Below, piece after piece: positions 6,765 to 15,465 of a stretch of 29,040 nucleotides of DNA. The stretch is from positions 1 to 29,040 of the forward strand of contig DAOTUI010000199.1 of NCBI GenBank assembly GCA_034437035.1, given 5' to 3'. Source of the stretch: CAKZQX01 sp034437035. Lineage in GTDB: Bacteria; Chloroflexota; Chloroflexia; Chloroflexales; Chloroflexaceae. Position numbers and translations under genes: made by a program. Each line of letters opens with the position of its first letter. The stretch's first letter is position 1. The notes beneath the pieces are model-generated. The model did not search any database, was not told the DNA's origin, and saw nothing but the letters and a program-made list of their open reading frames with translations.

Positions 6765-8291
6765 CTACAGTGCAATGCTCCAGATTAGCGGCACCAGCAA
6801 ATACCCGATCGCCGTCACTAGAATAATGCCGGCGAGATTCAGCCAGATCCCCGTGCGCGCCATCTGCGGAATGGTAATATAGCCGCTCCCAAAGACAATC
6901 GCGTTGGGCGGGGTTGCCACCGGCAGCATAAACGCGCAGGAGGCCGCAATCGCCGCCGGCACCATCAGCAGTAGCGGGTTAACCAGCAGCGCCGCTGACA
7001 GTGCAAACATCACCGGCATCAACATCGTGGCCGAGGCCGTATTCGACGTAAGCTCGGTGAGGAAGATCACGATAGTTACAACAACCAGCAAGACCAGCAG
7101 GACCGGCAGACCATTCAGGCCGGTCAGCGCCGCACCCAGCCAGTCCGAGAGGCCGGTGGCAGTAAAGGCCGCCGCAATTGCCAGACCACCGCCGAACAGC
7201 AGCACGATGCCCCAGGGCAAATTGCGGGCCGTTTCCCAATCCATCAGAAACTCATTGCGCTGCAGACTGAGCGGCACAACAAACAGCACCACCGCCCCCG
7301 TCAACGCGATCACCGCGTCGTCCACATTCGGGGCGATAGGACTGATGACCCAGGGGCGGGTGATCCAGGCCAGTGCCGTCAGGCCAAAGATAATCAGCAC
7401 CGCGCGCTCCGGTGTGGTCATCGGACCCAGCTTGCGCAACTCATCGCGCACAACATCCAGCCCACCCGGGATACCCTCGCGGTCCATGGTGTAGGCAATC
7501 CGGGTAAGATAGAACCAGACACCGAACACACCGATGATCGCCACCGGCAAGCCGATCAGCATCCAGCGCGCAAAGGAGATCTCCAACCCGAACAACTCTT
7601 GCGCAGCCCCGGCCAGCACAATATTGGGCGGGGTGCCGATCAGCGTGCCAATCCCACCGAGTGAAGCAGAGTAGGCAATACCGAGCATCAACGCTGTGGC
7701 AAAGCCAACCCGAGCCATATTACGCTGCTCCTCGGACTCCTCACTCGTATCCTTATGGCGGTCCATCAACTCCAGCATCTGGGAGATCACCGCCAGACCG
7801 ATCGGCGTCATCATCATCGCCGTGGCGGTGTTGGAGATCCACATCGAGAGAAAACCGGTTGCGACCATAAAGCCAAGCACGATCCGGGCCGGGGTGACAC
7901 CCACAACGGAGATAATGCTCAACGCAATCCGCCGATGCAGGTTCCAGCGCTCGATTGCCAGCGCAATCATAAAGCCGCCCAGGAAGACAAAGATCAACCG
8001 ATTGGAGTAGCCCGGCGTAACATCACTGATCGGGAGTGCGCCCGTCATTGGGATCAAAATCAGCGGGAGCAACGATGTTACCGGAATGGGTGCGGCCTCG
8101 GTCATCCACCAGATCGCCACCCAGAGCGTTGTCGCCGCTACCTTCGCCGCCTCCGGACTCATTCCTGCCGGATTGGGCAGGATCAGCATAAGCAGGAATG
8201 CAAGCGGACCCAGTGCCAACCCGATGCGCTGACGCGTGCTATACTCCGTTGATACGCCACCACGTTGTAAGGGAATCGACGCCTCTGCCAT
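6765..8291 (-). CDS. SLC13/DASS family sodium-coupled carboxylate symporter
   Basis: This is a predicted inner-membrane symporter for di- or tricarboxylates, or possibly sulfate, 508 aa. ATG 8291 is preceded by a strong AAAGGAGG site (around 8297-8303), so an upstream extension of the frame to 8369 is rejected. The protein is almost entirely hydrophobic. It has the two family-defining Ser-Asn-Thr motifs at residues 153-155 (MWISNTATAMMM) and 416-418 (ELTSNTASATM), which form the sodium and substrate sites in VcINDY-type transporters. It is the last gene of the minus-strand set after the lactate permease and the GlcD-GlcE fusion, suggesting a role in organic-acid uptake. The substrate is not readable from sequence alone. 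Confidence 0.9.
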   Translation of the reverse strand: MAEASIPLQRGGVSTEYSTRQRIGLALGPLAFLLMLILPNPAGMSPEAAKVAATTLWVAIWWMTEAAPIPVTSLLPLILIPMTGALPISDVTPGYSNRLIFVFLGGFMIALAIERWNLHRRIALSIISVVGVTPARIVLGFMVATGFLSMWISNTATAMMMTPIGLAVISQMLELMDRHKDTSEESEEQRNMARVGFATALMLGIAYSASLGGIGTLIGTPPNIVLAGAAQELFGLEISFARWMLIGLPVAIIGVFGVWFYLTRIAYTMDREGIPGGLDVVRDELRKLGPMTTPERAVLIIFGLTALAWITRPWVISPIAPNVDDAVIALTGAVVLFVVPLSLQRNEFLMDWETARNLPWGIVLLFGGGLAIAAAFTATGLSDWLGAALTGLNGLPVLLVLLVVVTIVIFLTELTSNTASATMLMPVMFALSAALLVNPLLLMVPAAIAASCAFMLPVATPPNAIVFGSGYITIPQMARTGIWLNLAGIILVTAIGYLLVPLIWSIAL

Positions 8292-8557
8292 TATGACCTC
8301 CTTTGGTCTCGTACCTTCGCTGTAAGTGAATGTTACCCAGGGCTGCACGGCACATTCACGGCTGCACATCCAGCGAAGCTACACCTTCTTCTCGTTGTCA
8401 TTAACCTGACTTTTCCCGTTATCCCTCAAAGTGTGACAGGGTTTAGCTTATTCTATTCAGCTTACCTGCGATAGCATCCTCCTCTGCGCTAATACAAAGT
8501 TCCATACATCCTGGTGGGTCACGCGTTTTAAAAATCATAGCACTCCTCCCATACCCC

Positions 8558-11119
8558 CTACACCAGAAACACATCCGGATTAAGCATACCCGCCGCATCC
8601 CACTCCTGCTTGAGGCGGCGCATCAGATCCAGGCTCTCCGGTGGGGAGCCCCAGATATCCAGCGGAGTCCCGGCAGGCGCAGTCAGCACAACGGCATAGC
8701 CGCCCGCCGTCCGCGCCACCTGCCGCAGTGCCGGAAGATCCGGCACATTGCGCGTGTAGATCAGACCACTGACCATATCCGCCACCAACGGCGCATCATT
8801 CAGCATTGGCACAAGTTCGCGCAGCACCCGCGCCTGCTCTTTGGGCGGCACCCCCACGCGGAGCGTCACATCCTCAGAGGAGGATTCACGCAGGAAGGTA
8901 GCCCAGACATCGCTGCCCGTGGGCATGTCAACCTCCGCCAGATCGCGACTGCCGGCAGGCAAAACGCCACGCACCTGCGCCAGTTCCGCCTGCACATCCT
9001 GCTCCGGCCCCTCAGCCGTGTAGACCAGCGCATAGGGTGTGTCCACCCCCGGCAGATCGCACCCACGACAGAGCACAATTGCCGAGGCGACCAGGCAACC
9101 CTGCACCAGCCGCGCGCTCAACTCCAATCCGTGCGCCAGGTCTTGTAGCGGAATAACCAGTGTAGAGCGCATGCGCGGCCAGGGAACCAGCTTGAGCGTA
9201 ATCTCGGTCATCAGGCCCAGCGTGCCATGCGCCCCAACCAGCAACTTGGGCAGATCATAGCCCGCCACATTTTTCACTACCGGCCGCCCGGCGCGGATCA
9301 CGCGACCATTGGGCAGCGCAACCCGCGTCGCCAGCAGATTATCGCGGATGCCGCCGTAGCGAATCCGCAGCGGCGCATTCAGGTTGGAGGCAACCAGACC
9401 GCCGACAGTCGCCTCCGGCCAGGGCGCAATCAGCGGCACCCACATCCGCTGCCGCGCCAGTTCCGCCTGTAGCTCGGCCAGCGGTGTCCCGGCCCCCACG
9501 GTGACATAGAGATCTTCCAGGGCACAGGTCTGAATGCCGCGCAGCTTCGCGGTGGAGAGCAGCACATCCGCCGGGGGCAACCGGCCTGATTTGGTGCCGC
9601 CGCCGCGAATGCGGATGCGTTGTCCGGCAGTTGCCCAGGCCCGGATTGCTGCGGCCGCTTCCTCGGCAGAGGTGGGCGCGAAGGGTGAAGCGGGAGACGG
9701 ACCCGGCGCGGGTAGCGGCTTCGCCGTCGGTGCATCGGGCGGGAAAATCTTGGCCGGATTGAGCAGGTTATCGGGATCAAAGACAGTCTTGATCGTCTTC
9801 ATCGCGTCCAACTCTTCGGCGCTATACATTAGCGGCATAAAGGCGCGCTTCTCGATCCCCACGCCATGCTCGCCGGTAATGCTGCCGTCCTGCGCGATGC
9901 ACAACTGCATAATCTCGCGCCCGGCCTCGATCACCCGGTGGATCAGCGCGTCGTCTTTGGGATCTTCAATCAGGATCAGCGGGTGCAGATTGCCATCCCC
10001 GGCGTGAAACACATAGCCTACCCGCAGATCATACGCCTCGCAGACCCGGTTGACTCCGGCGAGTGTCGCCGCCAGTTTGCTGCGGGGCACCGTACCATCC
10101 ACCAGGTAGTAGGCCGGAGCCAGTCGTGCCATTGCGCCGGCAGCACTCTTGCGGGCATACCAGATATTCGCCCGCTCTTCCGCCGTCTGCGCCACCCGTA
10201 GCTCCCGCACATCCATGTCGCGCAGGATCGCCATAATCTCCTCGATCTGGGGCGTCACACTCTCCGGGTAGCCGTCGGCCTCGATAATCAGCGCCGCGCC
10301 CGCCTGGATCGGCAACCCGGCGTGGGTAAACTCCTCCAGGATGACCATCATCTTCTGGTCCATCATCTCCAGCGTTGCCGGCACCAACCCGCGCGCAATA
10401 ATTGCTGAAACTGCCGCGCCCGCCTGCTCAACCGAGTCAAACGCCGCCATCAGCGTCTTGACTGCCGGCGGATTACGCATCAGGCGCAACTGCGCCTCGG
10501 CTACCAGGCCCAGCGTACCCTCGCTGCCGACCATCAGGCCCACAAAGTCATACTCGGGATAGTCCAGTGCGCCGCCACCCAGTTGCAGCGCCCGCCCATC
10601 GGCCGGCACTACCCGCAGACCAGTGACATAGTTGGTTGTGACGCCATATTTGAAGCAGTGGGGACCGCCCGAATTCTCGGCAAGATTCCCGCCAAGCGTT
10701 GAGGCACGCCCACTCGAGGGATCGGGGGGATAGTAGAGACCCTGCGCCTGAACGGTGGTATCGAGGAGCAGCGTAATCATGCCGGGTTGGGCAATCACGC
10801 TACGACCAATCTCATTAAACTCGATCAGGCGATCCATGCGGGAGAAGGCGACGATCAGGCCGCCATGCTCGGCGACCGCGCCGCCGGAGAGCCCGGTACC
10901 CGCACCGCGCGCAACCAGGGGTACCCCCTGCTCCCGTGCCCAGCGGACAATCTGAATCAGATCATCCGTTGTACGCGGAAACACCAACCCGTCGGGTTGG
11001 CCCCGATCCAGGCCGGCATCACCGTCGTAGGTCAACAGATCTATCGGGTTGGTGACAACCTGGTTGGCGGCCAACTGTCGGGCCAGCGTCTGAAGATCAA
11101 CCTTATGTTGCACAGCCAT
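8558..11119 (-). CDS. glcD: GlcD-GlcE fusion: FAD-linked glycolate/lactate (2-hydroxyacid) dehydrogenase
   Basis: This is an 853-aa flavoprotein predicted to oxidise glycolate or D-lactate. Residues 1-455 are GlcD-like: the FAD-binding PCMH fold includes VARGAGTGLSGGAV and the C-terminal FAD-oxidase domain includes FHAGDGNLHP and GEHGVG. A Pro/Ala-rich linker covers about 457-480. Residues 480-853 are GlcE-like, with a second FAD-binding motif RIRGGGTKSG and the GlcE-typical VVKNVAGYDLPKLLVGAHGT. In E. coli these are separate subunits that work with the iron-sulfur subunit GlcF, and no GlcF is encoded in this window. The ATG follows an AGGG site at 8-nt spacing. It sits 142 bp downstream of the lactate permease gene on the same strand, supporting a joint lactate/glycolate pathway. 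Confidence 0.92.
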   Translation of the reverse strand: MAVQHKVDLQTLARQLAANQVVTNPIDLLTYDGDAGLDRGQPDGLVFPRTTDDLIQIVRWAREQGVPLVARGAGTGLSGGAVAEHGGLIVAFSRMDRLIEFNEIGRSVIAQPGMITLLLDTTVQAQGLYYPPDPSSGRASTLGGNLAENSGGPHCFKYGVTTNYVTGLRVVPADGRALQLGGGALDYPEYDFVGLMVGSEGTLGLVAEAQLRLMRNPPAVKTLMAAFDSVEQAGAAVSAIIARGLVPATLEMMDQKMMVILEEFTHAGLPIQAGAALIIEADGYPESVTPQIEEIMAILRDMDVRELRVAQTAEERANIWYARKSAAGAMARLAPAYYLVDGTVPRSKLAATLAGVNRVCEAYDLRVGYVFHAGDGNLHPLILIEDPKDDALIHRVIEAGREIMQLCIAQDGSITGEHGVGIEKRAFMPLMYSAEELDAMKTIKTVFDPDNLLNPAKIFPPDAPTAKPLPAPGPSPASPFAPTSAEEAAAAIRAWATAGQRIRIRGGGTKSGRLPPADVLLSTAKLRGIQTCALEDLYVTVGAGTPLAELQAELARQRMWVPLIAPWPEATVGGLVASNLNAPLRIRYGGIRDNLLATRVALPNGRVIRAGRPVVKNVAGYDLPKLLVGAHGTLGLMTEITLKLVPWPRMRSTLVIPLQDLAHGLELSARLVQGCLVASAIVLCRGCDLPGVDTPYALVYTAEGPEQDVQAELAQVRGVLPAGSRDLAEVDMPTGSDVWATFLRESSSEDVTLRVGVPPKEQARVLRELVPMLNDAPLVADMVSGLIYTRNVPDLPALRQVARTAGGYAVVLTAPAGTPLDIWGSPPESLDLMRRLKQEWDAAGMLNPDVFLV

Positions 11120-11165
11120 AGTGCTTTTCCCTCTTCTATGAAGAACATTCTACGTTTACTATTTT

Positions 11166-11248
11166 GGGCCGACCTGGTGGCCGGCCCCTACCGTCAGCGT
11201 CCCACGGCAACCGATGGGGAGGATGTAGGGACGCGCTCCTGCGCGTCC
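11166..11248. repeat. Interspersed hairpin repeats between lactate permease and GlcD-GlcE genes
   Basis: A GC-rich imperfect inverted repeat starts with GGGCC (11166-11170) and GGCCC (11183-11187). A perfect 8-bp stem follows, GGACGCGC (11229-11236) with GCGCGTCC (11241-11248) and loop TCCT. A related hairpin, GGACGC/GCGTCC, occurs at 28632-28651 and also continues into CGCC. No T-run follows, so an intergenic repeat is as likely as a terminator. Confidence 0.5.
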
Positions 11249-11261
11249 GCCTCCGCACGCA

Positions 11262-12968
11262 TTACCCAGGCCCGACGGCCATCAGCGGATCAGGCATATT
11301 CAGCACATAGACAGCAATCAGCCCCAGGATACCGACGACGACAACATAGTAGAGCGTGGGAATGATCGTCTTTCGCAGCGTTGCGCCCTCCTGCCCCAAC
11401 AGGCCCACCGTCGCCGAGGCTGCAACAACGTTATGGATAGCGATCATATTGCCGGCGGCAGCACCCACCGCCTGTAACGACACAATCACAATCCCGGAGA
11501 TCTGCAACTGCTCGGCCACCCCAAACTGAAACAGGCTAAACATCAGATTGCTGACCGTGTTGCTTCCCGCGATAAACGCGCCCAGCGCGCCAATCGTCGG
11601 CGCGAAGAAGGGCCAGACCGCGCCGACATTCTCAGCAACCCAGGCGGCCATTGCCACCGGCATGCTCGGCAGATCAGCGCCGTTCGCGCCTGAGTTGATA
11701 TACACACGTACCATCGGCACTGTAAAAATGAGCACAAACCCGGCTCCCAGCAACACCTTGCTTGAGTCACTGATAGCACCCCGGATATCCGCGCCATTCA
11801 TCTGATGCAGGAAGAAGGTGATGGCAACAACCACAATCAGGATAAATGCGGGCAGATAGAGTGGCGTGGTCGCTGCGGTAATTTCTGTGCCGAAGATATC
11901 GGGCCAGGTGATTGCCACTGTCCGCAGGGCCGCGCCAATGCCCAACTGCGGCAGGCGGGTCAACACCAGCAGCAGCGCCACCAGCAGATAGGGCACCCAG
12001 GCCAACCAGAGCGCCATGGAGCGCTTCCCGGCCAGTTCCTCCAGGTTAATCTCCAACCGGCTGATCCACTCCGGTTGCCACTCTTCGCGCGGCGGAAAAT
12101 CCCAGGTATCTTTGGGTAGCAGAAAGCCCCGGCGGGCCGCAAAAGTAACAATCGCCAGTCCGACCAGCGCGCCCAGCAGCGAGGGAAACTCCGGCCCCAG
12201 GAAGACACCGGTCAGCGCGTAGGGAATGGTGAAAGCCAGTCCACCGAAGACGGCAAACGGCAGAATTGAGAGCCCTTCGGTCCAGGAGCGATTGCGCCCG
12301 AAGAAGCGCGTCAGCATCATGACCATCAGCAGCGGAATAAGCGTCCCGGTGATGCCATGCATGATTGCCGACCCCGCCGTGATCGCCTGGAGATACTGCT
12401 CAAAACTCATTCCGACCGCTTCCAATTGATCCGTAACAACCGGCGTATCCAGACCGCCGCGCACACCGACCAGAATCGGTGTACCGACCGCGCCGAAGGT
12501 TACGGGCGTGCTCTGGATCATCATGCCGATCATGACCGCCGCCATCGCGGGAAAACCCAGCGCCACCATCAGCGGAGCCGCAATCGCTGCCGGGGTACCA
12601 AACCCCGAAGCCCCCTCGATAAACGAGCCGAACAGCCAGGCGATAATGACAATCTGCACCCGCCGATCGGTGCTGATATTGGTAAACCCATTGCGGATCG
12701 CCGTTACCGCGCCGGAATACTTGAGTGTATTCAGCAGCAGAATCGCGCCAAAGATGATAAAGAGAATATCGAACGTGATAAACAGACCCTGAATGGTCGC
12801 GGCGACAACTCGGGGCAACGAAACTTGCCACGCCGTCAGTGCAATCAGCACAGCGACAACGTACACCAGGGGCATGGCCCATTTGGCCGGCCAACGGAAC
12901 CCGATTAGCAGCACTGCTGCAACCAGGATAGGCATTACGGCCAGCAACGCCTGAATGCCGAGACTCAT
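11262..12968 (-). CDS. lldP: L-lactate permease (LctP/LldP family)
   Basis: This is an inner-membrane lactate (and probably glycolate) proton symporter, 568 aa, close to the 551 aa of E. coli LldP. It has many hydrophobic helices throughout, the family segment GASGFGTPAAIAAPLM, and a C-terminal GSNTVSNLMFSLFQ motif, both typical of LctP. The ATG at 12966-12968 has an AAGGAGG site about 7 nt upstream. Translation heads into the GlcD-GlcE fusion on the same strand, so uptake and oxidation of 2-hydroxyacids are linked. A candidate palindromic operator lies about 185 bp upstream. Confidence 0.93.
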   Translation of the reverse strand: MSLGIQALLAVMPILVAAVLLIGFRWPAKWAMPLVYVVAVLIALTAWQVSLPRVVAATIQGLFITFDILFIIFGAILLLNTLKYSGAVTAIRNGFTNISTDRRVQIVIIAWLFGSFIEGASGFGTPAAIAAPLMVALGFPAMAAVMIGMMIQSTPVTFGAVGTPILVGVRGGLDTPVVTDQLEAVGMSFEQYLQAITAGSAIMHGITGTLIPLLMVMMLTRFFGRNRSWTEGLSILPFAVFGGLAFTIPYALTGVFLGPEFPSLLGALVGLAIVTFAARRGFLLPKDTWDFPPREEWQPEWISRLEINLEELAGKRSMALWLAWVPYLLVALLLVLTRLPQLGIGAALRTVAITWPDIFGTEITAATTPLYLPAFILIVVVAITFFLHQMNGADIRGAISDSSKVLLGAGFVLIFTVPMVRVYINSGANGADLPSMPVAMAAWVAENVGAVWPFFAPTIGALGAFIAGSNTVSNLMFSLFQFGVAEQLQISGIVIVSLQAVGAAAGNMIAIHNVVAASATVGLLGQEGATLRKTIIPTLYYVVVVGILGLIAVYVLNMPDPLMAVGPG

Positions 12969-13152
12969 CGAATGACCTCCTTGTCAAGACAGAACGAACA
13001 GCGCCTCTCCGGGCAGCAACCGGCTACAATTCCGACGAGTCCGCGTGGCGCATTGCAGACCCGGTGCAGCCCGATTAATGCCCGGAGGCGTACGTTGTAG
13101 CGAGATACGGTTTCCTTCCCCTTATCTCGAGTAAACGCGAGGTACGACCAGA

Positions 13153-13164
13153 CCAGTATACTGG
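13153..13164. promoter_or_regulatory. Candidate operator upstream of lactate permease gene
   Basis: CCAGTATACTGG is a perfect 12-bp palindrome, flanked by AGACC on the left and GGTCT on the right. It lies about 185 bp upstream of the lactate permease start. It could bind a dimeric regulator of the carboxylate genes. This is inference from symmetry and position only, and no regulator gene is adjacent. Confidence 0.3.
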
Positions 13165-13218
13165 CCGGTCTATGAAGCACACCCAGGTACTTCAAGAAAA
13201 GCCGCTACACAGCAGCAT

Positions 13219-13334
13219 TTACGCGGGTGGGTGTTCAAATCAGGCATGGAATCAGGTGCTTGAAAAAGAAACTCCTGTTCCATCGCGGCGGAGACCGAGA
13301 CACCCACATGCGGAGAACCGCGTAACTCTTCTAT
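13219..13334 (+). mobile_element. Shortened MITE-like element, copy E (central hairpin lost)
   Basis: TTACGCGG (13219-13226) and CCGCGTAA (13318-13325) form the family ends, and the right terminal repeat runs to about 13334. The left segment TTACGCGGGTGGGTGTTCAA, with the following AATCAGGCATG, closely matches copy C at 28919-28946. A remnant CTTGAAAAAG (from 13259) resembles the outer right arm of the family hairpin. The central palindrome is missing. I read it as an internal deletion derivative of the family. Confidence 0.6.
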
Positions 13335-13377
13335 ATACGTGATGGAGGGCACAAAGAATATATGTGTTTGTTAGAGT

Positions 13378-13490
13378 AGAGCTTATGCACAATAAGCACG
13401 AAACCGCATCAGAATGCGCTAAACATCACCAGGCAAGGTTGTCTTTTTAGCCCATTGGGAAGCCACATCCGCTTATTGTGCATAGACTCT
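13378..13490. repeat. Unrelated 113-bp inverted-repeat element
   Basis: The left arm (13378-13397, containing CTTATGCACAATAAGC) matches the reverse complement of the right arm (13471-13490, containing GCTTATTGTGCATAGA) at 18 of 20 positions. Each arm is itself nearly palindromic. The 73-bp core has no ORF. The size and terminal inverted repeats fit a small non-autonomous element. It does not share the TTACGCGG ends of the other family. Confidence 0.55.
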
Positions 13491-13650
13491 AGTTTAGCAA
13501 AACGAAAGTTCATCATCAAGGAAGCGATGATAACTGCTGATAGCAATCTAACAACGATGTGGTACAGCGGAGCCAGGGCTGCCGGAATATTGTGACACCA
13601 GGAACACCTTTGGAGCTCCGCTATTATAGCATACAATACTGGCCCGGTGG

Positions 13651-14616
13651 TCAGGTTGTCGGGCCGAGCAGGGCCATGGTGGCCTCAATTTCATCGATAT
13701 CGCTCTGGTTCAGACGGATGGTTCCCGCACCGATGATGCCTTCGACCTGCTCCGGGTTGCGCCCGCCGACGATGGCCCCGGTGACCGCCGGATGTCGTAG
13801 CGTCCAGGCAATAGCAACCGCACCCGGCGAGCAGTCGTGCCGCCGGCCGATCTCGCGCAACCGCTCGACCAGTTGCAGGTTCTGCGTCAGCTTCGGCTCC
13901 TTAAACTGGGGATTGTTCCGCCGCCAGTCATTCTCGGGCAACTGCGCCACCCGCGCATGGGTCATCTTTCCCGTCAGCAGGCCCGACGCCATCGGCGAGT
14001 AGACGATCACGCCAATATTCTGCTCCCGGCAGAAATCCAGAATATCGCCCTCGATCCGCCGGTCAATGAGCGAGTAGGGCGGTTGCAGCGAGGTGATCGG
14101 CGCAATCTTCTGCGCCCGGCGCATCTGTTCAGCATTAAAGTTCGAGACACCGATGTAGCGGACTTTGCCCTCGGCCTGGAGTTGTGCCAGCGTTTCCCAA
14201 CCCTCTTCAATATCCGGGTCCGGGTCGGGCCAGTGGATCTGGTAGAGATCAACCACATCAACCTGCAGGCGGCGCAGGCTATCTTCGATTTCGCGGCGCA
14301 ATACCTCGGCCTTGAGGCTACCACCAATCGTGCCGTTTTCGTCCCAGGTGCGGGTGCATTTGGTAAAAATGTAGGGGTGTTCGGTCCGCCCTTTGAGCGC
14401 CTGGGCCACAATCTCCTCGGCATGCCCCAAGCCATAGACGGCTGCCGTGTCGATCCAGTTCATGCCCAGGTCAAGCGCCCGCCGGATCGCCGCGATTGAC
14501 TCTTTATCGTCCTGCGGCCCCCAACCAAAGGACCAGTGCCCGCCGCCGATGGCCCAGGTACCAAACCCCAGCGGCGTAATTGCCATATCACTTGTTCCGA
14601 GTTGTCGGGTCTGCAT
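13651..14616 (-). CDS. Aldo/keto reductase
   Basis: This is a cytosolic NAD(P)H-dependent oxidoreductase of the AKR superfamily, 321 aa. I start at the ATG giving MQTRQLGTSDMAITPLGFG, which matches the usual family N-terminus. AAGGAG lies about 10 nt upstream; an alternative ATG is at 14625. The catalytic tetrad is visible as Asp56 and Tyr61 (IDTAAVYG), Lys86 (FTKC) and His128 (YQIHW). The cofactor-binding C-terminal region includes a match near GAIVGGRNPEQVEG. The substrate is unknown, and neighbours give no pathway clue. Confidence 0.92.
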   Translation of the reverse strand: MQTRQLGTSDMAITPLGFGTWAIGGGHWSFGWGPQDDKESIAAIRRALDLGMNWIDTAAVYGLGHAEEIVAQALKGRTEHPYIFTKCTRTWDENGTIGGSLKAEVLRREIEDSLRRLQVDVVDLYQIHWPDPDPDIEEGWETLAQLQAEGKVRYIGVSNFNAEQMRRAQKIAPITSLQPPYSLIDRRIEGDILDFCREQNIGVIVYSPMASGLLTGKMTHARVAQLPENDWRRNNPQFKEPKLTQNLQLVERLREIGRRHDCSPGAVAIAWTLRHPAVTGAIVGGRNPEQVEGIIGAGTIRLNQSDIDEIEATMALLGPTT

Positions 14617-14692
14617 TCGTTGCATACTCCTTCCACCACATTACAATATTGATCGTTCTTCACTGTAGCAAGATACGCACCACCGGCAGGTC

Positions 14693-15400
14693 TCACTCCG
14701 CCGCCGGGGGCACGTCCTGGCTACCCGGAATGCTCTCCGGATCAACGCCCAGTTCGCGCAGCTTCGCGGCCAGGGCTGCGGCACGCTGTTCAGCCTGCTG
14801 CCGCGCGGCACGTTCCTGTCTGCGCTGCTGCTCCAACTCGACATAGGTCAGGAAGCGCTCTCCATCGGGCCGGATAAGCTGCAACTCAGCGTTGACCAGT
14901 TCAAAGCGAATCCCCAGGCGCGGACTCACCCACCCGGGCATGGTTTCGATGACATGTAGTCGCTCGTCGCGCCGCTGCCAGCCGGCCAGCGAACCTTCGT
15001 CCGGGTCGTAGAGATAGTACTCCTCAACGCCATATTCATCATAGAACTCCAGCTTCCACCCTATCTCCGCGACCCGGTTGCCGGGTGACAGCACCGCGAA
15101 AACCACCTGGGGCGCGATCTGCTCCTCTTCCCACTGGCGGTAAGAGCCGCGATAGCCCTTGGGTCGCCCAAACACAACCAGCGCATCCGGCGCGCGGCAA
15201 ATATCCGAACGGCCCTCCACCGGATACCAGAGCAGATCGCCCGCCACAAACACAGCGGGGCGATCGGCAAAGAGCGCCTCTAACCCACCCTTGATTGTTA
15301 CGATCCACTCAAATTGCAGTGTATTATCGGCCATTGGTTGCCCATCGCTATCCGGGTAAATAACTGGCTTTTCCACAACCGGCGCTTCAACCGTACTCAT
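14693..15400 (-). CDS. Uma2-family (DUF820) PD-(D/E)XK protein with coiled-coil tail, conserved Glu replaced
   Basis: A 235-aa member of the Uma2 family, which has a restriction-endonuclease-like fold and unknown biological function. ATG 15400 has GGGAGG 4 nt upstream. The core motifs are PDALVVFGRPKG, VVFAVLSPGN, and KLEFYDEYGVEEYYLYDPD. In most relatives the second motif reads (L/V)V(I/F)EVLSP, and that Glu is the presumed metal ligand. Here residue 102 is Ala (codon GCG at 15095-15097), one base from GAG/GCG exchange. The C-terminal 45 residues are Gln/Arg/Ala-rich (EQQRRQERAARQQAEQRAAA) and predicted to be coiled coil, as in many phototroph homologues. The protein may be catalytically dead or use a different ligand. 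Confidence 0.85.
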   Translation of the reverse strand: MSTVEAPVVEKPVIYPDSDGQPMADNTLQFEWIVTIKGGLEALFADRPAVFVAGDLLWYPVEGRSDICRAPDALVVFGRPKGYRGSYRQWEEEQIAPQVVFAVLSPGNRVAEIGWKLEFYDEYGVEEYYLYDPDEGSLAGWQRRDERLHVIETMPGWVSPRLGIRFELVNAELQLIRPDGERFLTYVELEQQRRQERAARQQAEQRAAALAAKLRELGVDPESIPGSQDVPPAAE

Positions 15401-15414
15401 AATCCTCCCTCGTA

Positions 15415-15465
15415 TGTTCTTAGTTCTCCGTACTTTGTTCTTTGTTCTCTGTTCTTACCTGCTTA
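15415..15465. repeat. TTGTTCT-type low-complexity tract
   Basis: The gap between the HD-GYP gene end and the Uma2 gene start is built from variants of GTTCTTTGTTCTCTGTTCTT. A similar tract in the same orientation is at about 21175-21220, and its complement (AGAACAAGCGCAAGAACAGAG) is at about 20808-20850. These look like slippage-prone intergenic repeats. Confidence 0.5.
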
